DNA of 29,938 bases from an uncultured Eubacterium sp. (GCF_934295145.1 NZ_CAKRAS010000035.1:1-29938); one strand, 5' to 3'. Counted from the stretch's first letter, positions 7,663 through 15,592 are shown. Notes: generated by a model from the letters alone, not told the origin. Program-made: numbers and translations.

Positions 7663-7690
7663 GTTTTTATATACTAAATTTTAAGCCATT

Positions 7691-8965
7691 TTAACAGAAA
7701 AATGCATGAGCCGCCCGTACAAGATATTCGGTATCTTTCACTCCGGCTGTCTCATATGGTGAATGCATGGCCAGCTGCGGCAATCCGATATCCACTGTAT
7801 TGAGTGCCACCTGTGTATTTGAAATATTTCCCAGTGTGGATCCGCCTGCAATATCGGAACGATTTGTGAACGTCTGTACTGGTACATCTGCCTGTTTGCA
7901 GATATCGCGAAACATTGCTGCGGATACTGCATCGGTACAATATTTCTGGTTTGCATTGAATTTGATCACAATACCACCATTCAGGTATGGGCGGTTTGTC
8001 GGGTCTGCCATATCAGTATGATTTGGATGAACTGCATGTGCATTGTCAGCGGAGAGCATCAAACTGTTTGCCAGATGAATGCGGTAATCTTCCTGATCAT
8101 AGCCAAGTACTTCATGGATCCGCTCCAGTGTATCACGCAAAAATGTGGATGCTGCCCCTTGTTTGGTGCCGCTTCCCACCTCTTCGTTATCAAATACACA
8201 ATGTAAAGCAAGAAAATTGTTTTTTTCTGCGGACAAGAATCCTTTCATGGACGAAAATGCACATTGCAGATCATCCAGTTGTGGGGCAGAAACAAACTCT
8301 TCGGAAGCTCCCCAGATGCTGGCCGGTTCTCTGTTATATAAGAAGAGATCGTGACCGAGGATGTCATCTGTGGAGATACCTGCTGCTTGAGCAATTGTTT
8401 GCATAAAGGTATCTTTCGCGCTGCTCATGCCGTAGAGCGGGAGCATATCTTTTTGTGCATTATATTTGTATCCATTGTTTGCTTCACGGTTCATGTGAAT
8501 TGCAAGATTTGGAATCATCACCAGATCACGATCTACATTTACCAGTCTGCTTTCCAGTTTGCCGGTGGAAGGATTTTTTACGATCACACGTCCGGCCACA
8601 GAGAGCGGGCGGTCAAACCACGGTGCAAAAATCATTCCGCCATAGCGTTCTACATTCAGTTTGATATAATGTTTTTCCACTTCCATTTCCGGATTCTCCT
8701 TGATTTTAAAGGAAGGAGAGTCGCTATGGCTTGCCATGATGCGCATGCCGTCAAAACCATTTGACGGAATAGAAAAGGCAATGATGGAAGAGTCGTTTCG
8801 GGTGACAAAATAGTGTCCGCCGGCCTGCAGATTCCAACGCTGATTTTCTGAAAGTGCAGTATAGCCGTTTGAGAGAAATTCTTTCTTCATAGTGTCCACT
8901 GCGTGAAATGCTGAAGGACTATGCTTTATAAAATGAGTCAATTCTGTTGCGATATTCTGTTGCAT
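7691..8965 (-). CDS. M18 family aspartyl-type aminopeptidase
   Basis: The 424-residue enzyme belongs to the zinc M18 family, which removes N-terminal, often acidic, residues from peptides in the cytosol. Metal and catalytic signatures are in the expected order: ASHSDSP (His80, Asp82), PQLDDL (Asp231/232), FDNEEVGSG (Glu261/262), SADNAHAVHPNH (Asp307) and AMHSPYE (His401). Length and domain plan match the family, which forms large tetrahedral assemblies. The start is supported by GAGGTGAAAATTT directly upstream on the minus strand. It is transcribed alone, convergent with parC and divergent from hppA. An extended -10 (TGCTACAAT) lies about 60 nt upstream. The choice between ApeB and other M18 labels cannot be made from sequence alone. 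Confidence 0.93.
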   Translation of the reverse strand: MQQNIATELTHFIKHSPSAFHAVDTMKKEFLSNGYTALSENQRWNLQAGGHYFVTRNDSSIIAFSIPSNGFDGMRIMASHSDSPSFKIKENPEMEVEKHYIKLNVERYGGMIFAPWFDRPLSVAGRVIVKNPSTGKLESRLVNVDRDLVMIPNLAIHMNREANNGYKYNAQKDMLPLYGMSSAKDTFMQTIAQAAGISTDDILGHDLFLYNREPASIWGASEEFVSAPQLDDLQCAFSSMKGFLSAEKNNFLALHCVFDNEEVGSGTKQGAASTFLRDTLERIHEVLGYDQEDYRIHLANSLMLSADNAHAVHPNHTDMADPTNRPYLNGGIVIKFNANQKYCTDAVSAAMFRDICKQADVPVQTFTNRSDIAGGSTLGNISNTQVALNTVDIGLPQLAMHSPYETAGVKDTEYLVRAAHAFFC

Positions 8966-8996
8966 AAATTTTCACCTCAATCTGTTTTTTGAAAAT

Positions 8997-9028
8997 AGGT
9001 CTATAAAAGACCTTTGCTTATTGTAGCA
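8997..9028 (-). promoter_or_regulatory. Candidate promoter and leader hairpin of the M18 peptidase gene
   Basis: On the minus strand, TGCTACAAT (9020-9028) is an extended -10 element; the -35 is poor. Just downstream, AGGTCT (8997-9002) and AGACCT (9008-9013) form a 6-bp dyad with a 5-nt spacer that would lie near the start of the transcript. It could be a small hairpin or an operator. Confidence 0.35.
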
Positions 9029-9205
9029 CAGACCAATGCTATTTGGAAAATAAAAAGAGTTTGATTTTACATGAAAAATGGTGATTCTGAAAAAAATGTA
9101 GAAAAAACAGGAAAAATCACATGGAATAATGACGAAAACAAGGGGAGAAAAAGTGTACTGATAGTTGAATTTGCACAGAATAGATTGATAAATGCATAAC
9201 AATCG

Positions 9206-9247
9206 TTGACAAGGCTATTTTTTATATGCTAGTATAATGCCTAGGCA
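9206..9247 (+). promoter_or_regulatory. Candidate hppA promoter with long spacer and palindrome
   Basis: TTGACA (9206-9211) and TATAAT (9233-9238) both match consensus, but the spacer is 21 bp, longer than the usual 16-19. Directly at the end of the -10, TGCCTAGGCA (9238-9247) is a perfect 10-bp palindrome that could be an operator over the transcription start. The pairing of these two hexamers as one promoter is uncertain. Confidence 0.4.
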
Positions 9248-9344
9248 ATTTTTGCAGGCTTTTATGTGTATGACATCATTTTTTTGCAAAAAGAGGAATG
9301 AATGTTGTAAAATATGAAAGATGTGGGAATTGATGATTCACAAT

Positions 9345-9373
9345 GAAGTATGACATATACAAGAACATACTTC
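9345..9373 (+). other. Hairpin in the hppA leader
   Basis: GAAGTATG (9345-9352) pairs perfectly with CATACTTC (9366-9373) across a 13-nt loop, ending 11 nt before the AGGGAG ribosome binding site of hppA. It has no T-tract and is not a terminator. It may influence translation or message stability; I match it to no known riboswitch. Confidence 0.4.
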
Positions 9374-9402
9374 GCAAAAATGGAAGGGAGAGTTAATACA
9401 TC

Positions 9403-11400
9403 ATGACTTGGGCTTTTATTATTCCAATCATCGGCATCATTGCATTATTGGTTGCCGCTGGATTAGCTGCCAATGTAAAAAAACAGTCTGAAGGAACAGA
9501 CCGTATGAAAGAAATTGCAGCAGCAATCCATGAGGGTGCACAGGCATTCCTGATGTCTGAGTACAAAATCCTCGTTATTTTTATCGTAGTTGTATTTGCC
9601 GCAGTTGGATTTGCAATCAGCTGGGCAACAGCGGTATGCTTCATCATCGGAGCATTTTTCTCAATCATCGCAGGTTACTGCGGTATGAATGTTGCTACAA
9701 GAGCAAACGTAAGAACTGCTAATGCAGCAAAAGAAAAAGGTATGTCTGCAGCACTGCCGATCGCATTCCGCGGTGGCGCAGTTATGGGACTTTGCGTAGT
9801 AGGTCTCGGACTGTTTGGTGTCAGCATCATTTACCTTGTTACAAAAAATGATTCTATTCTGTTCGGATTCAGCCTTGGTGCTTCTTCTGTAGCTTTATTC
9901 GCACGTGTAGGTGGTGGTATCTATACAAAAGCTGCTGACGTAGGAGCTGACCTGGTAGGTAAAGTTGAGGCTGGTATTCCGGAGGATGATCCTCGTAACC
10001 CGGCTGTTATCGCTGATAACGTAGGTGATAACGTAGGTGATGTTGCCGGTATGGGAGCTGACCTTTTTGAGTCTTATGTTGGTTCTATCGTATCCGCAAT
10101 CACACTTGGTCTGCTGGCTTACAAATCCGCAGCAAACCCGCTCGTTGGTGCACTGTATCCGCTTCTGATCGCAGCAGTTGGTATCATCGCATCCATCATC
10201 AGCGTATTCTTAGTACGTGGTAAAGACGGTTCTGATCCTCATAAAGCACTGAAATTTGGTGAGAACATTGCAAACGTGATCACTGTAGTTGTTGCAGTAA
10301 TCCTGTCCAAACCATTACTTGGTTCTTTCCTGCCATGCGGAGCTATCATCGCAGGTCTGATCGTAGGTGTTCTCATTGGTACAGTTACAGAGCATTATAC
10401 ATCTGACAACTTTAAACATGTTCAGAAAATCGCTGAGCAGTCTGAGACAGGTGCAGCTACAAATATCATCAGTGGTCTTGCAGTAGGTATGCACTCCTGT
10501 ACAATTCCGATCATCCTGATCGCAATCGGTATCTTCGCAGCATATCAGTTCGCTGGTATCTACGGTATCGCTCTTGCAGCAGTAGGCATGCTTGCTACAA
10601 CAGGTAGTACAGTAGCTGTTGATGCTTATGGTCCGATCGCAGATAACGCAGGTGGTATCGCAGAGATGTCCGGACTGGATGAGAGCGTTCGTGAAATCAC
10701 AGACTCTCTTGACTCTGTAGGTAATACAACAGCAGCAATCGGTAAAGGTTTTGCTATCGGTTCTGCAGCTCTGACAGCATTATCTCTGTTTGTATCTTAT
10801 GCAGAGGCTGTAAACTTAAACAAGATTGACTTACTGGTTCCGACTGTTATCATTGGTCTGTTGATCGGTGCAATGCTTCCGTTCCTTTTCTCTGCTATCA
10901 CAATGGAAGCTGTTTCCAAAGCAGCTTACAAGATGATCGAGGAAGTTCGTCGTCAGTTCAAAGCTGACAAAGGAATCCTTGAAGGAACAAGCAGACCGGA
11001 TTACAAATCCTGCGTAGGTATTTCTACACAGGCTGCATTAAAAGAGATGCTTCTTCCGGGTATCATTGCTATCGTAGTTCCGATCATCGTTGGTATCCTT
11101 TTAGGACCGGATGCTCTTGGTGGACTTCTTGCCGGTGCACTTGCTACAGGTGTTATGATGGCTATCTTCATGGCAAACGCAGGTGGTGCATGGGATAATG
11201 CTAAGAAATACATCGAGGGTGGACATCATGGTGGAAAAGGAAGCGAGCCGCACAAAGCAGCCGTTGTTGGTGATACTGTAGGTGATCCGTTTAAGGATAC
11301 ATCAGGTCCGTCCATCAACATCCTGATCAAACTGATGACAATCGTGTCCTTAGTATTCGCACCGTTATTCTTATCTATCGGTGGAATCTTAATGTTCTAG
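9403..11400 (+). CDS. hppA: Membrane ion-pumping pyrophosphatase, K+-dependent type
   Basis: The 665-residue integral membrane protein hydrolyses pyrophosphate and pumps H+ and/or Na+ out of the cell. It has the expected roughly 16 hydrophobic helices and all PPi-site motifs: KAADVGADLVGKVE (around 176-189), DNVGDNVGDVAGMGADLFES, and near the end GDTVGDPFKDTSGPS. The stretch GNTTAAIGKG (440-449) has Ala444 and Gly447 where K+-independent enzymes have Lys and Thr, so activity should need K+. The pumped ion cannot be settled here; Clostridia have H+, Na+ and dual types. The gene is monocistronic, with a long leader and a strong terminator at 11465. Its coding sequence looks biased (recurrent GTA, GCA, GGT and ATC codons), in keeping with high expression. 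Confidence 0.96.
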   Translation: MTWAFIIPIIGIIALLVAAGLAANVKKQSEGTDRMKEIAAAIHEGAQAFLMSEYKILVIFIVVVFAAVGFAISWATAVCFIIGAFFSIIAGYCGMNVATRANVRTANAAKEKGMSAALPIAFRGGAVMGLCVVGLGLFGVSIIYLVTKNDSILFGFSLGASSVALFARVGGGIYTKAADVGADLVGKVEAGIPEDDPRNPAVIADNVGDNVGDVAGMGADLFESYVGSIVSAITLGLLAYKSAANPLVGALYPLLIAAVGIIASIISVFLVRGKDGSDPHKALKFGENIANVITVVVAVILSKPLLGSFLPCGAIIAGLIVGVLIGTVTEHYTSDNFKHVQKIAEQSETGAATNIISGLAVGMHSCTIPIILIAIGIFAAYQFAGIYGIALAAVGMLATTGSTVAVDAYGPIADNAGGIAEMSGLDESVREITDSLDSVGNTTAAIGKGFAIGSAALTALSLFVSYAEAVNLNKIDLLVPTVIIGLLIGAMLPFLFSAITMEAVSKAAYKMIEEVRRQFKADKGILEGTSRPDYKSCVGISTQAALKEMLLPGIIAIVVPIIVGILLGPDALGGLLAGALATGVMMAIFMANAGGAWDNAKKYIEGGHHGGKGSEPHKAAVVGDTVGDPFKDTSGPSINILIKLMTIVSLVFAPLFLSIGGILMF

Positions 11401-11464
11401 TTCGAACTTAATAGTTACCTGAATTGAATGAATGTAAGGTTAACAAAATTCAGGTTATGATATG

Positions 11465-11529
11465 AAATCGGGAACTCTTATCCCGGCGGCTAACAATCGC
11501 CTGCCAGGATAAGAGTTTCCGATTTTTTT
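11465..11529 (+). terminator. hppA terminator with conserved GC-TAACAATC-GC loop, copy 2
   Basis: Positions 11465-11483 pair with 11507-11525 over 19 bp, with one G-U pair. An inner stem GGCG/CGCC (11485-11488, 11498-11501) closes a loop reading GC-TAACAAT, so the apex matches the parC terminator (7283-7294) base for base over GC-TAACAATC-GC. The stems of the two have no similarity. A run of seven T follows at 11523-11529. Confidence 0.9.
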
Positions 11530-11744
11530 AACATTGAGATAAAACAGTGGCCGGTCACAAAGAGGCTGTGTTTATGAACAAGTAGTGAAAGCGGCTTGCA
11601 ATTCAAGGCGAACGCACGTGAGATGTGGTGTGCAATAGGGGATGTTTGGCAGTTTACTAATGGTATGCATTGCCATATGATACAAAATAAATAGGATAAT
11701 ATTGTGCAATAGTGATGAAAAATAAGTATAAATATTTATATGTA

Positions 11745-11781
11745 TTGTAAGATGAAAATAAAAGTGATAGTATTACTATCA
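11745..11781 (+). promoter_or_regulatory. tetR promoter overlapped by a 17-bp palindromic operator
   Basis: TGATAGTA-T-TACTATCA (11765-11781) is a perfect palindrome around a central T. TTGTAA (11745-11750) and TAGTAT (11768-11773), 17 bp apart, form a promoter whose -10 lies within the palindrome. The arrangement, 24 nt before the TetR-family start codon, is typical of autorepression. Confidence 0.7.
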
Positions 11782-11804
11782 TAAAAGAGGTGGTGAAACG
11801 GAGT

Positions 11805-12518
11805 ATGGAGAAGACGGAGAAAATTCTTTCTGCAAGAGAACGGCAGGCATTACAGAAAAGAGACCAGATAATAACTGCATCGATGGAGTTATTTTGGGAA
11901 ACGTGTATTGAGGATACGTCCATGGAGGAGATCGCAAAGCGTGCAAAGGTGGGAGTTGCTACTGTATACCGCTATTTCTCAACAAAGATAGAGCTTGTGG
12001 TTGAAACCGCACAGTGTTATTGGAAAAAAGTAGCACAGAAATATCTTGGAGAGTTAAATGAAGTTACAGAGCAATCTGATGCAGAAACAGATATGGAAGC
12101 GGGCGAGGAGTATCTGGTGTCTGCAACAAAAAGTGGAGCAGACCAGCTTCAGAAAATTATGGAGATTTTTTGCGATATTTTTGCAGAACAGAAGGCATTT
12201 CTGAAATTTTTACAGGAGTTTGATGTGTTTGTGAAAAAGTATCAGATATCCGGAGATGGACTTGCTAATTATGAGACCGGTATTTTGAACTTAAAGCCGT
12301 ATATGACAAATGCATTGGAAGCAGGGCAAAGAGACGGTAGCCTCGTATTTCACTGTTCTGTGGATGAAATGTATTTTTCTCTGACCCACGCAATGCTGGC
12401 TTTGATGGAAAAACTGTCCGTGGCAGGAGATATTCTGCTGTCGGATCAGATTGTGGCAGGTGATCAGCAGATTCGTGTGATTTCACAGTTATTATTGGAT
12501 GGAATGAAAAAAGGATGA
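11805..12518 (+). CDS. TetR/AcrR family transcriptional regulator
   Basis: The 237-residue protein has the family's N-terminal DNA-binding domain. A first helix (ALQKRDQIITASMELFWE) is followed by the helix-turn-helix with TSMEEIAKRAKVGVATVYRY and FSTKIELV, within about residues 15-65. The C-terminal two thirds is helical and divergent, as is usual for the ligand-binding domain, and gives no hint of the ligand. ATG at 11805 is preferred over GTG at 11790/11793, because AGAGGTG (11786-11792) would overlap those codons but lies 12 nt before this one. A perfect 17-bp palindrome overlaps its promoter. The transporter and hydrolase genes follow on the same strand after 16 and then 70 nt, so they are its likely targets. 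Confidence 0.92.
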   Translation: MEKTEKILSARERQALQKRDQIITASMELFWETCIEDTSMEEIAKRAKVGVATVYRYFSTKIELVVETAQCYWKKVAQKYLGELNEVTEQSDAETDMEAGEEYLVSATKSGADQLQKIMEIFCDIFAEQKAFLKFLQEFDVFVKKYQISGDGLANYETGILNLKPYMTNALEAGQRDGSLVFHCSVDEMYFSLTHAMLALMEKLSVAGDILLSDQIVAGDQQIRVISQLLLDGMKKG

Positions 12519-12534
12519 AAAGGAGAAGGGTGTT

Positions 12535-13896
12535 ATGAAAAAATTATCAACAGCAAAAATCTGGCAGTTTGCGGCGGGACAGTTTGGATGGGCGATGTTA
12601 TCCGGCATTATTTCAAACTGGTTAGTTTATTTTTATCAGCCGGACAGCACGGCCATCAGTCAGGGGCAGACGGTGTTTATTCCACAAGGATTGGTTGTGT
12701 TTGGAATTTTTACGATTATCGGAGGAATTACAGCGTTTGGAAGAATTTTTGATGCGTTTACGGATCCGATGATTGCATCGCTTTCAGACCGGTGTACATC
12801 GAAAAATGGACGAAGGATTCCATTTTTGAAATGGGCTTCCCTGCCATTGGCACTTTCTACCGTGCTTGTATTCTGGTCACCGGTGAACAAAAACAGTCGG
12901 ATCAATGCTGTATTTCTGCTGATTATGATTTTAGCATACTATCTGTCAATTACGGCATATTGTACGCCTTATAATGCGCTGATTCCAGAACTCGGACATA
13001 CGCAGCAGGAGCGCTTAAATATCTCCACAGTGATTTCCTTTACGTTTATTGCAGGTACGGCGGTAGCTTATCTGGCACCAACAATCTGGGGGAACTTTAT
13101 TCCGGTGTTTGGCAGAATCGGTGCAATCCGCGTGACGTTTACGATTATGGCAGCGGTTGCATTCATCTGTATGCTGATTCCGGTATTTTGCATTAAGGAA
13201 AAAGATTATGTCAATACAGTTCCGGCGAAAGAGTCTGTATTTAAGTCTTTGGTGGAAACCTTCAAAAACGGAGAATTTCGGAAATTTGTCGGATCGGATA
13301 TTTTTTACTGGATTGCTTTAACGATGTTTCAGACGGGGCTGCCGTTTTTTGTAACCAGTCTGCTGAAACTTCCAGAGACGATGACAACATTGTATTTTGT
13401 TGGTATGACGGCGTTGTCACTGGTATTTTATATTCCGGTAAATAAGCTCACGCCAAAGCTTGGCAAGAAGAAAATGATTCTGTTTGCATTTGCGGTATTC
13501 AGTATCTGTTATTTTTACACTGGATTCATGGGAAAAATTTCCTTTATTCCAGAGACAGTTCAGGGACTGATCCTTACCGTTGTGGCAGCACTTCCAATGG
13601 CTATTTTCGGTATTTTACCGCAGGCGGTTGTGGCAGATATTGCGCAGAGTGATGCGATGACTTCTGGAAGTAATCGTGAGGGAATGTTTTATGCGGCCAG
13701 AACTTTTGCATTTAAACTTGGTCAGAGTCTGTCTATGCTGATTTTTACGGCAGTTTCTACGATTGGATCGGGAAACGGAACCGGTTATCGGATCGCAGCA
13801 TTTGGAGCAGCAGTATTTTGCTGTGTTGGCGGTATTATTCTGATGTTTTATAATGAGAAACGGATTAATGGGATTATTACAAAAGCAAAGAGGTAG
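12535..13896 (+). CDS. GPH-type MFS symporter (glycoside/pentoside/hexuronide:cation family)
   Basis: The 453-residue membrane protein has about 12 hydrophobic segments. The GPH/MFS_2 signature in the first half, GRIFDAFTDPMIASLSDRCT followed by SKNGRRIPFLKW, corresponds to the cation-site loops of MelB-like transporters. Such proteins import glycosides or other small solutes with Na+ or H+. Substrate cannot be read from sequence. The ribosome binding site AAGGAGAAGGGTG precedes the ATG, 16 nt after the regulator's stop. Together with the downstream hydrolase it may form a regulated uptake-and-cleavage unit; drug or solute efflux is an alternative, since TetR regulators often control efflux. 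Confidence 0.88.
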   Translation: MKKLSTAKIWQFAAGQFGWAMLSGIISNWLVYFYQPDSTAISQGQTVFIPQGLVVFGIFTIIGGITAFGRIFDAFTDPMIASLSDRCTSKNGRRIPFLKWASLPLALSTVLVFWSPVNKNSRINAVFLLIMILAYYLSITAYCTPYNALIPELGHTQQERLNISTVISFTFIAGTAVAYLAPTIWGNFIPVFGRIGAIRVTFTIMAAVAFICMLIPVFCIKEKDYVNTVPAKESVFKSLVETFKNGEFRKFVGSDIFYWIALTMFQTGLPFFVTSLLKLPETMTTLYFVGMTALSLVFYIPVNKLTPKLGKKKMILFAFAVFSICYFYTGFMGKISFIPETVQGLILTVVAALPMAIFGILPQAVVADIAQSDAMTSGSNREGMFYAARTFAFKLGQSLSMLIFTAVSTIGSGNGTGYRIAAFGAAVFCCVGGIILMFYNEKRINGIITKAKR

Positions 13897-13966
13897 ATGT
13901 TTTCTTTGATGCTATTGGTAATAGATTGGTTGATGAAAAGGATTTGAGGGAAAGAGGAAAATCGTC

Positions 13967-14938
13967 ATGGAGATAATTCGGGAAAAAGAATATGATACAG
14001 TGATGAAGGAAATAGTGGAGCCGTATCTAAAGAAGCATGGAAAAAGTGGATATATCAGCAGTTATGATGGTATTGGAAAAATTCATGTAATGCGCTATCT
14101 GGCAGAGAATCCCAAAGGTGTGATCGTGATCTGTCATGGTTATACAGAATCGGCACCGAAATACGATGAGCTGGTTTATTATTTTCAGCAGGCAGGATAT
14201 CATGTCTATCTGCCGGAACATTGCGGACACGGTTTGAGTTATCGTCTGACGAAAGATCCTTCTCTGGTACATATTGATAATTGGAAACGTTATGTCAGAG
14301 ATTTCCTGCATGTTTGCGAGTATGTCAGAAAGAAACATCCGGATTTACACTTAAATTTGTTTGCACATTCTATGGGCGGTGCGATAGGCGGCATTGCAGC
14401 TGCATGGAAGCCGGAGTGGTTTCAGCATGTGATTTTAAATTCTCCGATGATCCGACCACATACTGCAAATGTTCCGTGGGGAATTTCAGCGTCGGTGTCA
14501 ACGCTCCAGTGCCTAATCGGAAAAGCAGAACATTATGTGCTTGGACAGAAACCATATGAAGCGAGTGAAACATTTGAGACAAGTGCATCTACATCAAAAC
14601 CGAGATTTACGCGCTTTAACGAACGCAGAAAAGCAACAAAAGAGATGCAGATCTGTGCGGCATCTTACAGCTGGCTGTCGAATGCTGCAAAGATGAACAC
14701 GTATCTGATGCGTCATGCGTGGAAAAAGTATACGGCACCGATGTTGATCATTCAGGCAGAATGGGACGATTATGTGTGGACAAGTCAAATACAGAAGTTT
14801 GCTGATAAGATTAAAAAACATGGTATAGCTGAATGTGAATACCTGTATCTGTCGGAAACAAAACATGAGACATACAGCAGTAATGATGAGACGATGGACA
14901 AGTATATCAATAAGGTTTTTGCGTTTCTTCAGAAATAA
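13967..14938 (+). CDS. Alpha/beta hydrolase, monoacylglycerol lipase/lysophospholipase-like
   Basis: The 323-residue cytosolic protein has the serine hydrolase fold of the Hydrolase_4 group. VIVICHGYTESA (52-63) forms the oxyanion strand, and YLPEHCGHGLS is typical of lysophospholipase L2/monoglyceride lipase relatives. The nucleophile elbow AHSMGG has Ser135 (Ala replaces the first Gly of GxSxG, which is common). A likely acid is Asp267 or Asp268 (AEWDDYV), and the base is His300 (SETKHET). There is no signal peptide. It follows the transporter by 70 nt with AAAGAGG upstream of the ATG, so it may belong to the TetR-controlled unit. The natural ester substrate is unknown. Confidence 0.85.
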   Translation: MEIIREKEYDTVMKEIVEPYLKKHGKSGYISSYDGIGKIHVMRYLAENPKGVIVICHGYTESAPKYDELVYYFQQAGYHVYLPEHCGHGLSYRLTKDPSLVHIDNWKRYVRDFLHVCEYVRKKHPDLHLNLFAHSMGGAIGGIAAAWKPEWFQHVILNSPMIRPHTANVPWGISASVSTLQCLIGKAEHYVLGQKPYEASETFETSASTSKPRFTRFNERRKATKEMQICAASYSWLSNAAKMNTYLMRHAWKKYTAPMLIIQAEWDDYVWTSQIQKFADKIKKHGIAECEYLYLSETKHETYSSNDETMDKYINKVFAFLQK

Positions 14939-15059
14939 AAGCTTGCCAGATTTTATGGGCGGTTATATACTGTTCTACATGCAATCGGATTCTGCACGTA
15001 AAAAAGGTATGGCAGATAACGGGCATAAAAGAAAAGATAAGGTGAAGGAGAAACAGAAA

Positions 15060-15386
15060 ATGGGGATTTTTGATCGATTTAAGGTTTTAACGGTAAATGA
15101 TGCCATTAATGAGTCAAGAACAGATAAAAATGCAGTACTGATCGATATTCGTGCCAAAGATGTATATAAACGCGGGTATATCAGCGGAAGCATCAATATT
15201 CCAATGACGCAGTTAGAACTGATTGAAAAACGTGTTCCGGATAAGGAGAAAAAAATTTATATCGTTGGAAGCTATGATAATGAACCGAAAAAGGCAGCAA
15301 AAAAATTAAAGAAAATGGGATATGAAAATGCGATTCCAGGAGGAAGAATGGAAGAGCATGAAGGTCCATTGAAGAAAATGAAATAA
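15060..15386 (+). CDS. Small rhodanese-fold protein lacking the catalytic cysteine
   Basis: The 108-residue protein has a single rhodanese domain: VNDAINESRTDKNAVLIDIR, then VYKRGYISGSINIPMTQLE, then KKIYIVGSYDNEPKKAAKKL and GYENAIPGG. In active sulfurtransferases the loop after the IYIV-like strand starts with Cys (CRSG-type); here it reads VGSYDNE, and the protein has no cysteine at all. It should not transfer sulfur and may bind a protein or anion instead. The start at 15060 is set by GAAGGAG nine nt upstream; in-frame codons further up lack a ribosome binding site. A 122-nt gap separates it from the hydrolase gene, and a 19-bp hairpin follows. Confidence 0.8.
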   Translation: MGIFDRFKVLTVNDAINESRTDKNAVLIDIRAKDVYKRGYISGSINIPMTQLELIEKRVPDKEKKIYIVGSYDNEPKKAAKKLKKMGYENAIPGGRMEEHEGPLKKMK

Positions 15387-15437
15387 AATATGAAATTTGG
15401 CGATTGACGCTTGTTAATCAAATGAATACGGAAAAAT

Positions 15438-15481
15438 AAATACGGCATAATATCAAAACAAATTGATATTATGCCGTATTT
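15438..15481 (+). terminator. Perfect 19-bp hairpin after the rhodanese-like gene
   Basis: Positions 15438-15456 pair perfectly with 15463-15481 across the loop AACAAA. The 3' side ends in TATTT, with no long T-run, so it may be a modest terminator for either strand or a stabilising 3' hairpin. It lies 52 nt past the stop codon and before the fau promoter. Confidence 0.6.
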
Positions 15482-15513
15482 GCGTTATAATTAGCGGAAT
15501 ATGCAAAAGACGG

Positions 15514-15540
15514 TTGACTAATAATTTAGCGACATATAAA
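15514..15540 (+). promoter_or_regulatory. Candidate promoter of the folate block
   Basis: TTGACT (15514-15519) and TATAAA (15535-15540) are separated by 15 bp, slightly short. The repeated hairpin C1 starts at the last two bases of this -10, so it would lie at the promoter/transcription start. The fau start codon is about 50 nt downstream. Confidence 0.4.
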
Positions 15541-15564
15541 GCGGATTGCGAATGTCCGCTTTAC
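15539..15564 (+). repeat. 26-nt repeated hairpin (family C), copy 1
   Basis: This 26-nt stretch, with core GCGGATTGCGAATGTCCGC, is identical to 17529-17554. It forms the stem AAGCGGA/TCCGCTT with loop TTGCGAATG. This copy is 29 nt before the first codon of the cyclo-ligase gene; the other lies before the HD-domain gene of the same folate block. Confidence 0.8.
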
Positions 15565-15592
15565 GAAAAACGATATGGTACAGAAATGGTAA

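Larger units (their letters stand above)
7217..7690. other. Repeat-filled region between convergent parC and the M18 peptidase
   Basis: This 474-bp gap has no convincing gene. From left to right it holds a terminator with the conserved TAACAATC loop (7255-7329), repeat E1 (7369-7430) and the palindromic element A1 (7492-7662). Both flanking genes end here, so any of the hairpins could stop transcription from either side. About 60 bp between E1 and A1 show nothing I recognise. Confidence 0.7.
8966..9402. other. Divergent promoter region between the M18 peptidase and hppA
   Basis: This 437-bp region carries the start signals of two divergent genes. The peptidase side has an extended -10 on the minus strand near 9020-9028. 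The hppA side has consensus TTGACA and TATAAT hexamers and a roughly 160-nt leader. I see no gene; the short minus-strand reading frame at 8972-9202 has no ribosome binding site or domain. I recognise no known riboswitch in the leader. Confidence 0.5.
11401..11804. other. Intergenic region between hppA and the TetR gene
   Basis: The region holds the hppA terminator (11465-11529) and, at the right end, the tetR promoter and operator (11745-11781). Positions 11530-11740 show no gene, repeat or hairpin that I can support. Confidence 0.6.

Noticed and set aside
8972..9202. A 76-codon minus-strand frame upstream of the M18 peptidase
   Set aside because: No ribosome binding site or recognisable domain is seen, and it covers the likely peptidase promoter.
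9197..9205. TAACAATCG near the hppA promoter, resembling the terminator apex
   Set aside because: It has no flanking stem, so this is most likely a chance 9-base match.
9239..9402. Possible riboswitch in the hppA leader
   Set aside because: Only one 8-bp hairpin is evident, and I could match no conserved core of a known riboswitch class.
15513..15528. GTTGACTAATAATTTA resembles the inverse of the tail at 22822-22838
   Set aside because: The similarity is short and AT-rich, and here it is better explained as the -35 region of the fau promoter.
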